Shown: one piece after another, positions 56,291 through 64,000 of the stretch
Numbering within the stretch: position 1 is the first letter of the stretch
Layout: every line of letters begins with the position of its first letter
Source of the DNA: Nocardia flavorosea
Lineage (GTDB): Bacteria > Actinomycetota > Actinomycetes > Mycobacteriales > Mycobacteriaceae
NCBI RefSeq assembly: GCF_015477805.1
Contig: NZ_JADLQL010000002.1
Coordinates: forward strand, 1,116,001 to 1,180,000
Length of the DNA: 64,000 nucleotides
Reading direction: 5' to 3'
Made by a program: the position numbers and the translations under genes
Notes under the pieces: generated by a model
Seen by the model: the letters and a program-made list of their open reading frames with translations, nothing else
What the model was told of the DNA's origin: nothing
The model's database searches: none

Positions 56291-58142
56291 CGTTGTCACT
56301 CCTTGTCGATGCGCTGAGCCGGAGGGTGCCGAGTGCATCCATGACGACCGACCATCCCGGCGGCACGGCACAGGTGGTCTCCGGCGCGTCGACGAGCGCC
56401 GGGCCGGCCAGTGTTTCCTCCACCCGCAATCGCGCGCGCTCTACGACCACGGTGTCCAGCTCGCCGTGGCCCGGCCAGCGGACCGGCTCGGATACCTGTG
56501 CCGATATCGCGGCGGCGGCCGGGGGTTCGATCCGGGCAAGATCCAGATGCGGCAGTGTGTGATTTGCTTCCACGGCTATCCAGCCGACACCGTCGCGCTC
56601 GAACCGGTCGACGGTGAGTTCGACGTCCCCGGCATCGACGCCTTCCCCGCGCATATCCCGCAATGCTCTGGTCGAGAGGTCGTCCTCGGTAGCCGACTGC
56701 GCTCGGGCCTCGTGCCGGTAGCGAATGTCCACCGTGGACGCACCGAAAGCGGAGAACACCGGTGCAAACGGTAAGATCAGCAGATTATCGATACCCGCGG
56801 CCGCCGCGATCGCGGCGCCGTGGGTCGCCCCGTTACCACCGAATCCTAGGGCTGTGACCGTCTTCGGGTCGATTCCGCGAGCGCGCAGCTCCGCCGCGAG
56901 CCGCTCCCCGGAGTCCCGGTGGACCCTGGCGAGTACCTGCTCGGCGGCCTCGACCACTCCGACGCCCAACGCCTCGGCCAGCGGCTCGAATGCCTGTGCG
57001 GCGGCGGATACGCTGATCTCCATATTCCCGCCGAGAAACGCGTCGGGCCGCAGGACCCCGACCACCACATCGGCATCGGTGACGGTGGGCGCGTCACCCC
57101 CGAAACCGAAGCAGGCCGGTCCCGGGGTGGCGCCCGCACTGCGCGGCCCGACTCGCAGGTCGGCACCGTCGAGCCACGCGATCGATCCGCCGCCGACGCC
57201 CAGCGGGACCAGGTCGGGGAGAGAGAAGGCGATCTCGATGTCCTCGATCTGCCCGTGCCGGCGCATCGGCACCTCGCCGTTGCGTACGATGCCCACGTCC
57301 AGGCTGGTCCCGCCCATATCGAGAGTCACCAGATCACCCAGCCCGTAGTGCGCCGCTACGGCCCGGGCGCCGAGCAGCCCCGCCATCGGACCCGAGTTGT
57401 AGGTCTTTGCCGCGACGGTTCGGGCGACTCGTGCCGCGCCGCCGTCGTTGTGCACGATCCGTAACGGCCGGTGGTAGCCCTGCGCACGCAGATAGTCCTC
57501 GGCCCGGTACAGGAAGTCGGCGACCTCCGGATGGACGTAGGCGTTGAACAAGGCGGTCGCGATCCGCCGGTGCTGATCCGGATCGGCGCAGATCTCACCG
57601 GTACGCAACAGTGGCACGGAATCCAGGCAATGCTTGGGATAGTGCTCGGCGAACGTATCGGCGAGAGAATCTTCACCACTGGGGTCATTCGTCCCGGCGG
57701 CCTCGGAACACGCCACCACCAACCCTCGCGCGCCGTCGCGCAGCAGCGTCCGGACCGCGGACAGCGATTCCGTCCGGGCCTGCGCGTCGCCGCCCGCGGG
57801 GACGGTCGCCACCATCTCCGGGGCTACGAACAGCCCGATACCGCTGCGTACGCTCGCTGATACCGTTTCACGGTCGGTGAGCAGACCGAGGCGCGGCCCG
57901 CGGCGCTGCAGCACAGTATTGGTGCCTACGGTGGTGGCGTAGCGCACCGATACGGTGTCCCGCAGCATGTCCGCCACCGTGGTGCCCAGTTCGTCGGCCG
58001 CGCCCTCGATGACATTGCGGAAGCACACAGCGAGGTCATGGGGTGTGGTCAGTGTTTTGACCGTGCGCGCGACCCCATCGCGCACGACGAAGCTGTCGGT
58101 GAAAGTACCCCCGGTATCGATATCGATCGTGATGACCGCCAT
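56280..58142 (-). CDS. Second HyuA-like (Apc1-type) subunit
   Basis: This 620-residue HyuA-family protein has intact ATPase motifs: DTGGTFTD at 9-16 and TLDMGGTSLDVG near 280. It is shorter than the other HyuA protein (710). Acetone carboxylase has only one HyuA-type subunit, whereas acetophenone carboxylase has two. This gene is therefore the main reason to prefer the latter comparison. ATG 58142 follows GGAGAGGAGAGAC. First gene of the operon. Confidence 0.85.
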   Translation of the reverse strand: MAVITIDIDTGGTFTDSFVVRDGVARTVKTLTTPHDLAVCFRNVIEGAADELGTTVADMLRDTVSVRYATTVGTNTVLQRRGPRLGLLTDRETVSASVRSGIGLFVAPEMVATVPAGGDAQARTESLSAVRTLLRDGARGLVVACSEAAGTNDPSGEDSLADTFAEHYPKHCLDSVPLLRTGEICADPDQHRRIATALFNAYVHPEVADFLYRAEDYLRAQGYHRPLRIVHNDGGAARVARTVAAKTYNSGPMAGLLGARAVAAHYGLGDLVTLDMGGTSLDVGIVRNGEVPMRRHGQIEDIEIAFSLPDLVPLGVGGGSIAWLDGADLRVGPRSAGATPGPACFGFGGDAPTVTDADVVVGVLRPDAFLGGNMEISVSAAAQAFEPLAEALGVGVVEAAEQVLARVHRDSGERLAAELRARGIDPKTVTALGFGGNGATHGAAIAAAAGIDNLLILPFAPVFSAFGASTVDIRYRHEARAQSATEDDLSTRALRDMRGEGVDAGDVELTVDRFERDGVGWIAVEANHTLPHLDLARIEPPAAAAISAQVSEPVRWPGHGELDTVVVERARLRVEETLAGPALVDAPETTCAVPPGWSVVMDALGTLRLSASTRSDNDEY

Positions 58143-58342
58143 GTCTCTCCTCTCCGAACGCACCGCGCAGGTCCGTGGTGGACGTCACAACTACCCTGGC
58201 GGGCCCAAATACGGCACTCAATGGGCTCTGCGGACACCTTCCGGTGGCGTCCGCGGACAACGATGCGAAGCGTGCGCGACCGAAGAGATTCGCTGCGGGA
58301 ACGAGCAGGTGCTGCCACCGGAACGCGGCTACGGTCCGGGGC
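58143..58342. promoter_or_regulatory. Divergent promoter region of carboxylase operon and PucR-type regulator
   Basis: These 200 bases lie between the HyuA-like start (minus) and the regulator start (plus). They must contain both promoters and probably the regulator's binding site. I saw no strong dyad. Confidence 0.45.
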
Positions 58343-59614
58343 ATGGGCAGCGCAACAGCAACGACGATCGAGGATTCCGGCGTGGGCATCGTGCCGACGA
58401 CTCCCTTGCACTGGCTCGTCCACTGGCTCGGCAACGAGCACGACGAGCTACTCGACGCCCTGGTGGAAAGCGCGATCAGTGCCGTCCCGGAGCTCGCTGT
58501 TGCGCGCGATGAACCGCTCACACAGGTCAGGAGTGCGATCCAGGTCCATCTGCAGGCATTGACCGAATGCGCCGGAGAGTCCCGGCAGGACGGCCGGATG
58601 GCCGTACCGACATTCGTCGACCGGTACACCAGAGCGATCGCCCGCCACGAGATGCTGCGGCTGCCCGTGCTGTTGCGGGCCTTCGAGGAGATCCACGCGA
58701 CATTGTGGCGGCGGCTCGTCGCGGCCATGCGTGACGGGCGCTATGAGCTCCCGCCTGTGCAGCGGGCCGATGTGCTCGAACACGTATCGGCCCACCTGTT
58801 CTCCTATTTCCGGATAGCGAGCTCCGTGACAGCCACGGCGTACACCACCGAGCGGGCATTGCTGGCCCGGCGTTCGTCCACGCACCGTACAGAGGTGGTC
58901 ACCGGACTGCTGGCCGGCACGGTGAGCCAGGCCGACGCCGAACGCGAATTGGGCTACGAAATGAACAGCACGCATATCGGCTATGTGGCCTGGGTGGAAC
59001 AGCTTTCCGAACTGGACCGGCTCGAGGGTGTGCTGACCACGCTCACCGAACGGTTGCGCCCCCGCCGGCATCTCTGGGTGCCGACCGGGGAGAACAGCGT
59101 GTTCGGCTGGATCAGTAGTCGGGACGACAACTGGTGCCGACTCGTGCGGGAGACTGCATTGCCTCCGGGAACCCGCTGTGCGTGGGGATCTCTGCACGCC
59201 GGAATGGGCGGGTTCCGCGCCACCCATCTCGACGCGTTGGAGGCGCGTCGAGTGGGGGAAGCAACGGGCAGTGCCGGTGAAGGCACGCCCGTACTCTACG
59301 ACGACGTCGCGGTGGCGGCGCTGGCCTCCCGCGATGTCGCCGCGGCAAGCATGTTCGTGCGCAGGCAACTGGGCCGACTCGCCGACGGCAGCGAGGCGAC
59401 GGTCCGGTTACTGCAGACGCTGCGGATCTATCTCGACGAATTGGCGAGCCCGACCAGAACCGCGCGTCGCCTGCATGTGCATCCCAACACCGTGGTGAAA
59501 CGACTCGAACGCATCGAGACGCTACTCGGACGGCGTGTCGATCCCGCCAGTCTCCCGCTTCGGGTAGCGGTGGAGTTGGCGCCCCTCGTCACCGACTCCA
59601 CCCGGGCCGGCTGA
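58343..59614 (+). CDS. PucR/CdaR-family transcriptional regulator
   Basis: This 423-residue regulator has an N-terminal helical sensor-like region and a GGDEF-like middle. Its C-terminal PucR-type helix-turn-helix reads TRTARRLHVHPNTVVKRLER near 373-392. PucR/CdaR proteins usually activate catabolic operons in response to a substrate. It is divergent from the carboxylase operon and ends 11 bases before the SDR stop, so it sits between the two catabolic operons. ATG 58343. Confidence 0.85.
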   Translation: MGSATATTIEDSGVGIVPTTPLHWLVHWLGNEHDELLDALVESAISAVPELAVARDEPLTQVRSAIQVHLQALTECAGESRQDGRMAVPTFVDRYTRAIARHEMLRLPVLLRAFEEIHATLWRRLVAAMRDGRYELPPVQRADVLEHVSAHLFSYFRIASSVTATAYTTERALLARRSSTHRTEVVTGLLAGTVSQADAERELGYEMNSTHIGYVAWVEQLSELDRLEGVLTTLTERLRPRRHLWVPTGENSVFGWISSRDDNWCRLVRETALPPGTRCAWGSLHAGMGGFRATHLDALEARRVGEATGSAGEGTPVLYDDVAVAALASRDVAAASMFVRRQLGRLADGSEATVRLLQTLRIYLDELASPTRTARRLHVHPNTVVKRLERIETLLGRRVDPASLPLRVAVELAPLVTDSTRAG

Positions 59615-59625
59615 GCGGGGACCGC

Positions 59626-60453
59626 TCAGGTGCAGTCCACGATCCCGCCGTCCAGCGGAATAACCGCCCCGGTCAGATAAGCACCCGCACGCGAGGACAA
59701 GAACTGCACAGCTCCGGCGATATCCGCGGCTTCTCCGGTGCGGCCGAGGGGAATCGACTCGTCGATTGCGCGTTTGGCCTCCGGATCGTCGAAGACGAAA
59801 GCACTCATGCGGCTCGCGAAATAGCCGGGGGCGATCGCATTGACATTCACCTGCTCGCCGGCAAGACGCCGGGCGAGATGCCGGGTGAGCATATGCACGG
59901 CGGCTTTCGTCGCACTGTACGGATAGTTCTCGAGTTCTGTCACCCGGATGCCGGCGATGGAGCCGATGGTGATCACGCGCGCGGGATCACCGGGAGCGGC
60001 CGCGGCCCGCAGCGCGTCCAGCAACGCAACGGTGAGCCGGAACACCCCGGTCAGGTTGAGGTTCACCAACTTGCCCCACGCCGCGTCCGGGAATTCCTCG
60101 AGCGGGGCGCCCCAGGTGGCGCCGGCATTGTTGACCAGGATGTCGAGTCGCCCATCGAACACCTCGGTAACCGCCTGTTTCACCGCGCCGACCCCGGCCG
60201 GGGTGGAGACGTCCGCGGGCGTGGCGTGGCAACGGCCGAACCGGGCCAGGTCGGCGGCGGCGGCCGCGCAGGTATCCGGCTTGCGCGAAACCACCATGAC
60301 ATGCGCGCCCGCCCGAACGAGTCCCGCGGCGATCATCGAACCGATACCGCTGGTTCCCCCCGTGACCACCGCCGTCTTACCCGCCACCCCGAACATGTCG
60401 GCGGTGAACTCGCTGCCCGAAGCGGTGGACGCCCCCCCGGCAACGGCGGTCAC
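59626..60453 (-). CDS. Short-chain dehydrogenase/reductase
   Basis: The 275-residue NAD(P)-binding protein has TGGTSGIG near 31-38, NNAGATWGAP (NNAG motif) and the catalytic YSATK. The extra N-terminal 19 residues may be untranslated if ATG 60396 is the start. GTG 60453 overlaps the upstream SDR stop (GTGA). In this context it might oxidise a secondary alcohol to the ketone used by the carboxylase. Substrate unknown. Confidence 0.85.
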   Translation of the reverse strand: MTAVAGGASTASGSEFTADMFGVAGKTAVVTGGTSGIGSMIAAGLVRAGAHVMVVSRKPDTCAAAAADLARFGRCHATPADVSTPAGVGAVKQAVTEVFDGRLDILVNNAGATWGAPLEEFPDAAWGKLVNLNLTGVFRLTVALLDALRAAAAPGDPARVITIGSIAGIRVTELENYPYSATKAAVHMLTRHLARRLAGEQVNVNAIAPGYFASRMSAFVFDDPEAKRAIDESIPLGRTGEAADIAGAVQFLSSRAGAYLTGAVIPLDGGIVDCT

Positions 60454-61253
60454 ATCGTCACCGAGTAGCCACCGTTGACCGGGATGGTCTGCCCGGTGAT
60501 CCATGCCCCCGCGGCGGACGCCAGGAATGTCACCATGCCGGAGGCATCGGCGGGATCACCGATACGCCGCACCATGTACTGCGACAGGATCCGTTTGCGT
60601 TGTTCGGGGTCGGCCAAAATGTCCTCGGTGGCAGGGGTGCGGGTGGCGCCGAGTGCGACGCTGTTGGCCGTCACCTGGTGCTTGCCGCCGAGCCGGGCCA
60701 AGGATCGCGTCAAGCCGGATGCTCCGGCTTTGGCAGCCGAATATGCTTCCAGGCCGCCGATTTCACCCACTCGGCCAGCATCGGATATCACGGTGACGAT
60801 ACGCCCGCCCGATCCATCGGCGACCATCTGCGCCAGGGCATGGCGTGAACAGTTGAAGACTCCGTTCAGATTCACTTCGAGGGAGGGCACCCACTGGGCT
60901 GGCCCCTGCTCCCAGAACGGGGCCGACGGTGGTGCCGCACCACTGCCACCTTGGTTGCCGGCATTGTTCACCAGCACACCGACCGGACCGAATGCCTCCC
61001 GCGCCTTCGCGAACATCGCTTCCACTCCGTCGAAGTCCACGACATCACATTGGACTCCTATCGCCGGTACCCCCCGGCGCCTGATCTCGTCCGCTACGGT
61101 GCCGGCACGCTCGGCGTCGAAGTCGTTGACCACCACTGCCGCGGCCCCGTGCAGGGCGAGGTCGAGGGCGATCCGGCGACCGACTCCACGGCCCGCCCCG
61201 GTGACCAGGGCCACGCGATTTTCCATGTCGAGAAGGCTTTTCGTCTCCGGCAC
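60450..61253 (-). CDS. Short-chain dehydrogenase/reductase
   Basis: This 267-residue SDR has the cofactor motif TGAGRGVG near 19-26, NNAGNQGGSG and catalytic YSAAK. The ND at the end of the second strand (VVVNDFDAERAG) favours NAD over NADP. GTG 61253 lies one base after the upstream crotonase stop. It may act on a hydroxyacyl or alcohol intermediate. Confidence 0.85.
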   Translation of the reverse strand: MPETKSLLDMENRVALVTGAGRGVGRRIALDLALHGAAAVVVNDFDAERAGTVADEIRRRGVPAIGVQCDVVDFDGVEAMFAKAREAFGPVGVLVNNAGNQGGSGAAPPSAPFWEQGPAQWVPSLEVNLNGVFNCSRHALAQMVADGSGGRIVTVISDAGRVGEIGGLEAYSAAKAGASGLTRSLARLGGKHQVTANSVALGATRTPATEDILADPEQRKRILSQYMVRRIGDPADASGMVTFLASAAGAWITGQTIPVNGGYSVTM

Positions 61254-61254
61254 G

Positions 61255-62031
61255 TCAGCGTCCTTTCCATACGGGCCGGCGCTTCTCGGCGAATGCGTTC
61301 AGCCCTTCGAGGTAATCGTCAGAGTTCAATACCTGGTCGACGAACGGTTGCTGGTTGACCCAGCTCTCCGCGTCCGTCCACGCACCGCTGTCGCGCACGA
61401 CGGCTTTGCTCGCGCGTACCGCCACCGGGCCGGCCGCCGCGATCGTTGCCGCGAGTTCGCGGGCCTCGGCCAGGGCCGCCCCGGGTTCGGTGATGCGGTT
61501 GACCAGTCCCAGCTCGTAGAAGCGAGAGGCCGGCCACGTCGTCCCGGTGATCGCAATTTCCATCGCGATGGCGTACGGCACCCGCTTCGGCAGCCGGAAC
61601 AACCCGCCGCCCATCGCGGGCAAGCCGCGTTTGGCTTCCGGCAGGCCGAGCTGTGCCGTCCGGGAGGCCACGATGAGATCGCAGGCCAAGCACACTTCCA
61701 GGCCCCCGCCCACCGCGAAACCTTCCACGGCGGCGATGATCGGCTTCTCCGGCGGCTGCTTCATGATCCCACCGCCGCCGCGCCGCTCGGTGGTACCGAT
61801 TTCTCCGAGGCCCGCCGCGATGATGTCCTGCCCGGCGCAGAATACATCGCCGGTTCCGGTCAGCACCGCCACGCGGAGGTCGTCGTCGGCATCGAACCGG
61901 TCGATGGCCGCCTCCATCGCGTAGGCGGTGGCCCGATCGAACGCGTTCTTGCGTTTCGGCCTGTTGATCGTGATGATCGCTGTGTTGCCAGCGCGCTCGA
62001 ACAACACCGGCCCGGCCGTCGATTCGGTCAT
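61255..62031 (-). CDS. Enoyl-CoA hydratase/isomerase (crotonase family)
   Basis: The 258-residue crotonase-fold protein has the CoA-binding/oxyanion-hole elements CAGQD and [23 protein letters not shown] follows in the region of the catalytic glutamates. It acts on an acyl-CoA in the same operon as a thiolase and a ligase. Which reaction it performs is unclear; it has no equivalent in the Aromatoleum acetophenone pathway. ATG 62031 overlaps the thiolase stop (ATGA). Confidence 0.88.
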   Translation of the reverse strand: MTESTAGPVLFERAGNTAIITINRPKRKNAFDRATAYAMEAAIDRFDADDDLRVAVLTGTGDVFCAGQDIIAAGLGEIGTTERRGGGGIMKQPPEKPIIAAVEGFAVGGGLEVCLACDLIVASRTAQLGLPEAKRGLPAMGGGLFRLPKRVPYAIAMEIAITGTTWPASRFYELGLVNRITEPGAALAEARELAATIAAAGPVAVRASKAVVRDSGAWTDAESWVNQQPFVDQVLNSDDYLEGLNAFAEKRRPVWKGR

Positions 62032-63215
62032 GCCGCCGCCTTCCGGTACATGGTCACCACTGCGGCAGTGCCGAGTCCGACATTGTGTGCCAGGGCCACG
62101 CGTGCTCCGTCGACCTGCCGTCCGCCGGCGAGACCACGCAACTGCCAATTCAGTTCGGCGCACTGCGCCAGCCCGGTCGCGCCGAGCGGATGCCCCTTGG
62201 AAATCAGCCCACCGGACGGATTGACCACCCATTTGCCCCCGTAGGTGGTGTCCCCGGCATCGATCAGTGTCGCGCCCTCGCCCTCTCCGCAGAGCCCCAG
62301 CGCTTCGTAGGTGAGGATTTCGTTGATCGAGAAGCAGTCGTGCAACTCGATCACGTCGACATCCTCGGGGCCGAGTTGGGCCTGCTCGTAGGTGGCCCGC
62401 GCGGCGCGTGCACCGGTGCCTTGTCCGACGATGTCGAATGCGGTGTCGTAGGCGTCGGCGGTATCGCTGGTCATGGCCTGGCCGATGATCTCGATCGCTT
62501 GGTCCGCGAGACCGTGCCGGGCCACGAATTCCTCGGATACGACGATCGCCGCCGCTGAGCCGTCGGAGGTGGGCGAGCACTGCAGTTTGGTCAGCGGATC
62601 ACAGACCAGGGTCGAGGACAAGATCTCGTCGAGCGAGTACACATCTCGGAACTGGGCGTTTGGGTTGGCCGCCGAATGCCGGTGGTTCTTCACGGCGACT
62701 CTGGCGAAGTGCTCGGCCGTAGTTCCGTAACGCCTCATATGCTCGAGCCCCGCGGCGCGGAACATCTCGAGCACGACCGGAGCGCCGGTGGGCTCGCGTA
62801 ACCGGGCGGATGCCTCGATGAACTTCTCCACCGGGTTGGTCGATTGCGGATAGGTGGGCGTTCCGAGCGATCCGCGCTGCATCTTTTCGAAACCGAGCGC
62901 CAGCACGCAGTCGGCGAGACCGCCGGCCACGAGCTGGCGTGCATAGTAGAGAGCCGAAGACCCACTCGCGCAGTTGTTGTTCAGGTTCATCACCGGAATA
63001 CCGGTCATACCCAGCTCGTAGACGGCCCGCTGCCCCGCGGTGGAATCGGCGTGCACGAACCCGACGCAGGCATGCTCGATCTCGGTGAAGCCGATGCCCG
63101 CATCGGCCAGCGCGGCTGTCGCGGCCTCCAGGGCCATTTCGGGATAGTTCGGGGTCGGCATGCCGGGCTTGACGAACTTGGTCATACCGACGCCGACAGT
63201 GAATACACGTTTCAT
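62028..63215 (-). CDS. SCP-x-type thiolase (lipid-transfer-protein-like acetyl-CoA acyltransferase)
   Basis: This 395-residue thiolase has the nucleophile Cys82 in [13 protein letters not shown], the [10 protein letters not shown] segment and KGHPLGATG near the C-terminus. The usual second catalytic CxG near the end is replaced by HNVGLG, as in SCP-x/Ltp-type thiolases. Some of these act as retro-aldolases with a DUF35 partner; none is visible here. It would cleave the beta-keto acyl-CoA. ATG 63215 follows AAGGAGCG. Confidence 0.88.
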   Translation of the reverse strand: MKRVFTVGVGMTKFVKPGMPTPNYPEMALEAATAALADAGIGFTEIEHACVGFVHADSTAGQRAVYELGMTGIPVMNLNNNCASGSSALYYARQLVAGGLADCVLALGFEKMQRGSLGTPTYPQSTNPVEKFIEASARLREPTGAPVVLEMFRAAGLEHMRRYGTTAEHFARVAVKNHRHSAANPNAQFRDVYSLDEILSSTLVCDPLTKLQCSPTSDGSAAAIVVSEEFVARHGLADQAIEIIGQAMTSDTADAYDTAFDIVGQGTGARAARATYEQAQLGPEDVDVIELHDCFSINEILTYEALGLCGEGEGATLIDAGDTTYGGKWVVNPSGGLISKGHPLGATGLAQCAELNWQLRGLAGGRQVDGARVALAHNVGLGTAAVVTMYRKAAA

Positions 63216-63231
63216 GGCGATGATTCGCTCC

Positions 63232-64000
63232 TTACTGTGTAGTGCCGGGGCCGTACTGGTCCCGCACCACCCGGCGCAGCACCTTGCCCACCGGTGTTCT
63301 GGGTAGTTCCGCGTCGAACCGGACGTGCGTGACGCGTTTGACCGGCCCCAGACGGTCCCTGGTCCACGAAATGAGCTCGTCCTCGGACGCACTCGCCCCG
63401 GGGGCGAGCACAACCAACGCCATCGGGGTCTCGCCCCACTTGGGGTCCGGGATGCCGACAACCGAGGCTTCCTGCACCGCGGGATGGGCTACCAGGGCGT
63501 TCTCCAGTTCGGCCGGCCAGATATTGAAGCCTCCGGAGATGATCAGGTCTTCCTTGCGGTCAGTGAGGAAGAGATAACCTTCCTCGTCGAGGTAACCCAT
63601 ATCCCGAGTGAGTATCGAGCCGTCCGGCAACTTGCGCGCACAGGTGGCCTCGGGATCACCCCAGACTTCGGTGAAGGCACCTGGCGTGGCGGCGGCGACC
63701 TCCCCGATCTGCCCCTGCGGCAGTTCGGCGCCCGATTCATCGACGATCGTTATCCGGGTATTCGAGGTCGCCCGCCCCGCAGACCGCGCCCACCGGCCGT
63801 CCTGGGCGGTGTGCTCCTCGGGCAGCAGGACGCTCACCGGAGCCACCTCACTCTGCCCGTACATCTGCAGCATGATGTCGCCGAACACTTCACGCGCCTC
63901 GGCGAGCGCGGTCTCGGTCATCGGTGCGCCGCCGTAGACAAAGACCCGCAAGCTGCTGAGATCGGTGGTCAGCGCGGCCGGGTGCCTGGCCACCAGTTCG
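63232..64000 (-). CDS. Acyl-CoA synthetase (AMP-binding), 5' end outside window
   Basis: The C-terminal ~256 residues of an adenylate-forming ligase are visible, and the frame is open to the window end. Motifs are MYGQSEVAP (A5 region), [20 protein letters not shown] (A7/A8) and [11 protein letters not shown] with the C-terminal catalytic lysine. It would activate a carboxylic acid as its CoA ester, in this context perhaps the beta-keto acid made by the carboxylase. First visible gene of the downstream operon, 16 bases before the thiolase. Confidence 0.9.
   Translation of the reverse strand, partial: ELVARHPAALTTDLSSLRVFVYGGAPMTETALAEAREVFGDIMLQMYGQSEVAPVSVLLPEEHTAQDGRWARSAGRATSNTRITIVDESGAELPQGQIGEVAAATPGAFTEVWGDPEATCARKLPDGSILTRDMGYLDEEGYLFLTDRKEDLIISGGFNIWPAELENALVAHPAVQEASVVGIPDPKWGETPMALVVLAPGASASEDELISWTRDRLGPVKRVTHVRFDAELPRTPVGKVLRRVVRDQYGPGTTQ

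Noticed and set aside
1-64000. tRNA, rRNA, CRISPR arrays or intact transposases
   Set aside because: No cloverleaf with a T-loop signature, rRNA segment, spaced short repeats or DDE transposase frame was recognised on either strand.

Overview
This 64 kb window is high-GC actinobacterial chromosome, most likely Nocardia or a close relative (Mycobacteriales). The left 17.7 kb keeps the gene order known beside the replication origin of Mycobacterium tuberculosis (Rv3918c to Rv3907c): parA, parB, a GNAT-like gene, cwlM, trxA, trxB, an anti-sigma-M gene, sigM, murJ fused to a pseudokinase, a large DUF6049-type exported protein, a Nudix hydrolase and pcnA. A ParB-binding-site-like sequence sits at base 1, a full mce operon is present, and envelope genes are typical of mycolic-acid bacteria.

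Layout. 1-17.7 kb: chromosome partitioning, peptidoglycan control, thioredoxin system and sigma factor M. 17.7-31.7 kb: an exported DUF4185 protein, the pxpABC 5-oxoprolinase genes (pxpB carries a second parS-like site), an MFS transporter, a Nudix protein, a pirin, an M13 zinc protease, an L,D-transpeptidase, a lipoprotein and a secreted serine protease. 32.3-43.0 kb: one mce lipid-import operon (yrbEA, yrbEB, mceA-F and two mce-associated membrane proteins), each gene touching or overlapping the next from yrbEA to mceF.

42.95-46.57 kb: a small accessory block bounded by two near-identical 36-base hairpin repeats. It holds a DUF4238 gene with a small upstream partner, an XRE-family regulator, and a divergent chain of three tiny overlapping genes that ends in a 24-residue membrane peptide. 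46.6-50.5 kb: RNase HI, an SRPBCC protein, a TIGR03084-type protein and a DUF445 membrane protein.

50.9-64.0 kb: a catabolic region. Five overlapping minus-strand genes match, in order and approximate size, the five subunits of acetophenone carboxylase of Aromatoleum (HyuA-like, small zinc-cysteine subunit, HyuA-like, HyuB-like, about 30 kDa epsilon-like). A divergent PucR-type regulator lies next to them. A second minus-strand operon follows with an acyl-CoA ligase (cut by the window end), an SCP-x-type thiolase, an enoyl-CoA hydratase and two short-chain dehydrogenases. Read together, these genes suggest a route from a secondary alcohol to a ketone, ATP-dependent carboxylation to a beta-keto acid, CoA activation, and thiolysis to two acyl-CoAs. 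The substrate cannot be read from the sequence. No rRNA, tRNA, CRISPR array or intact transposase was seen.
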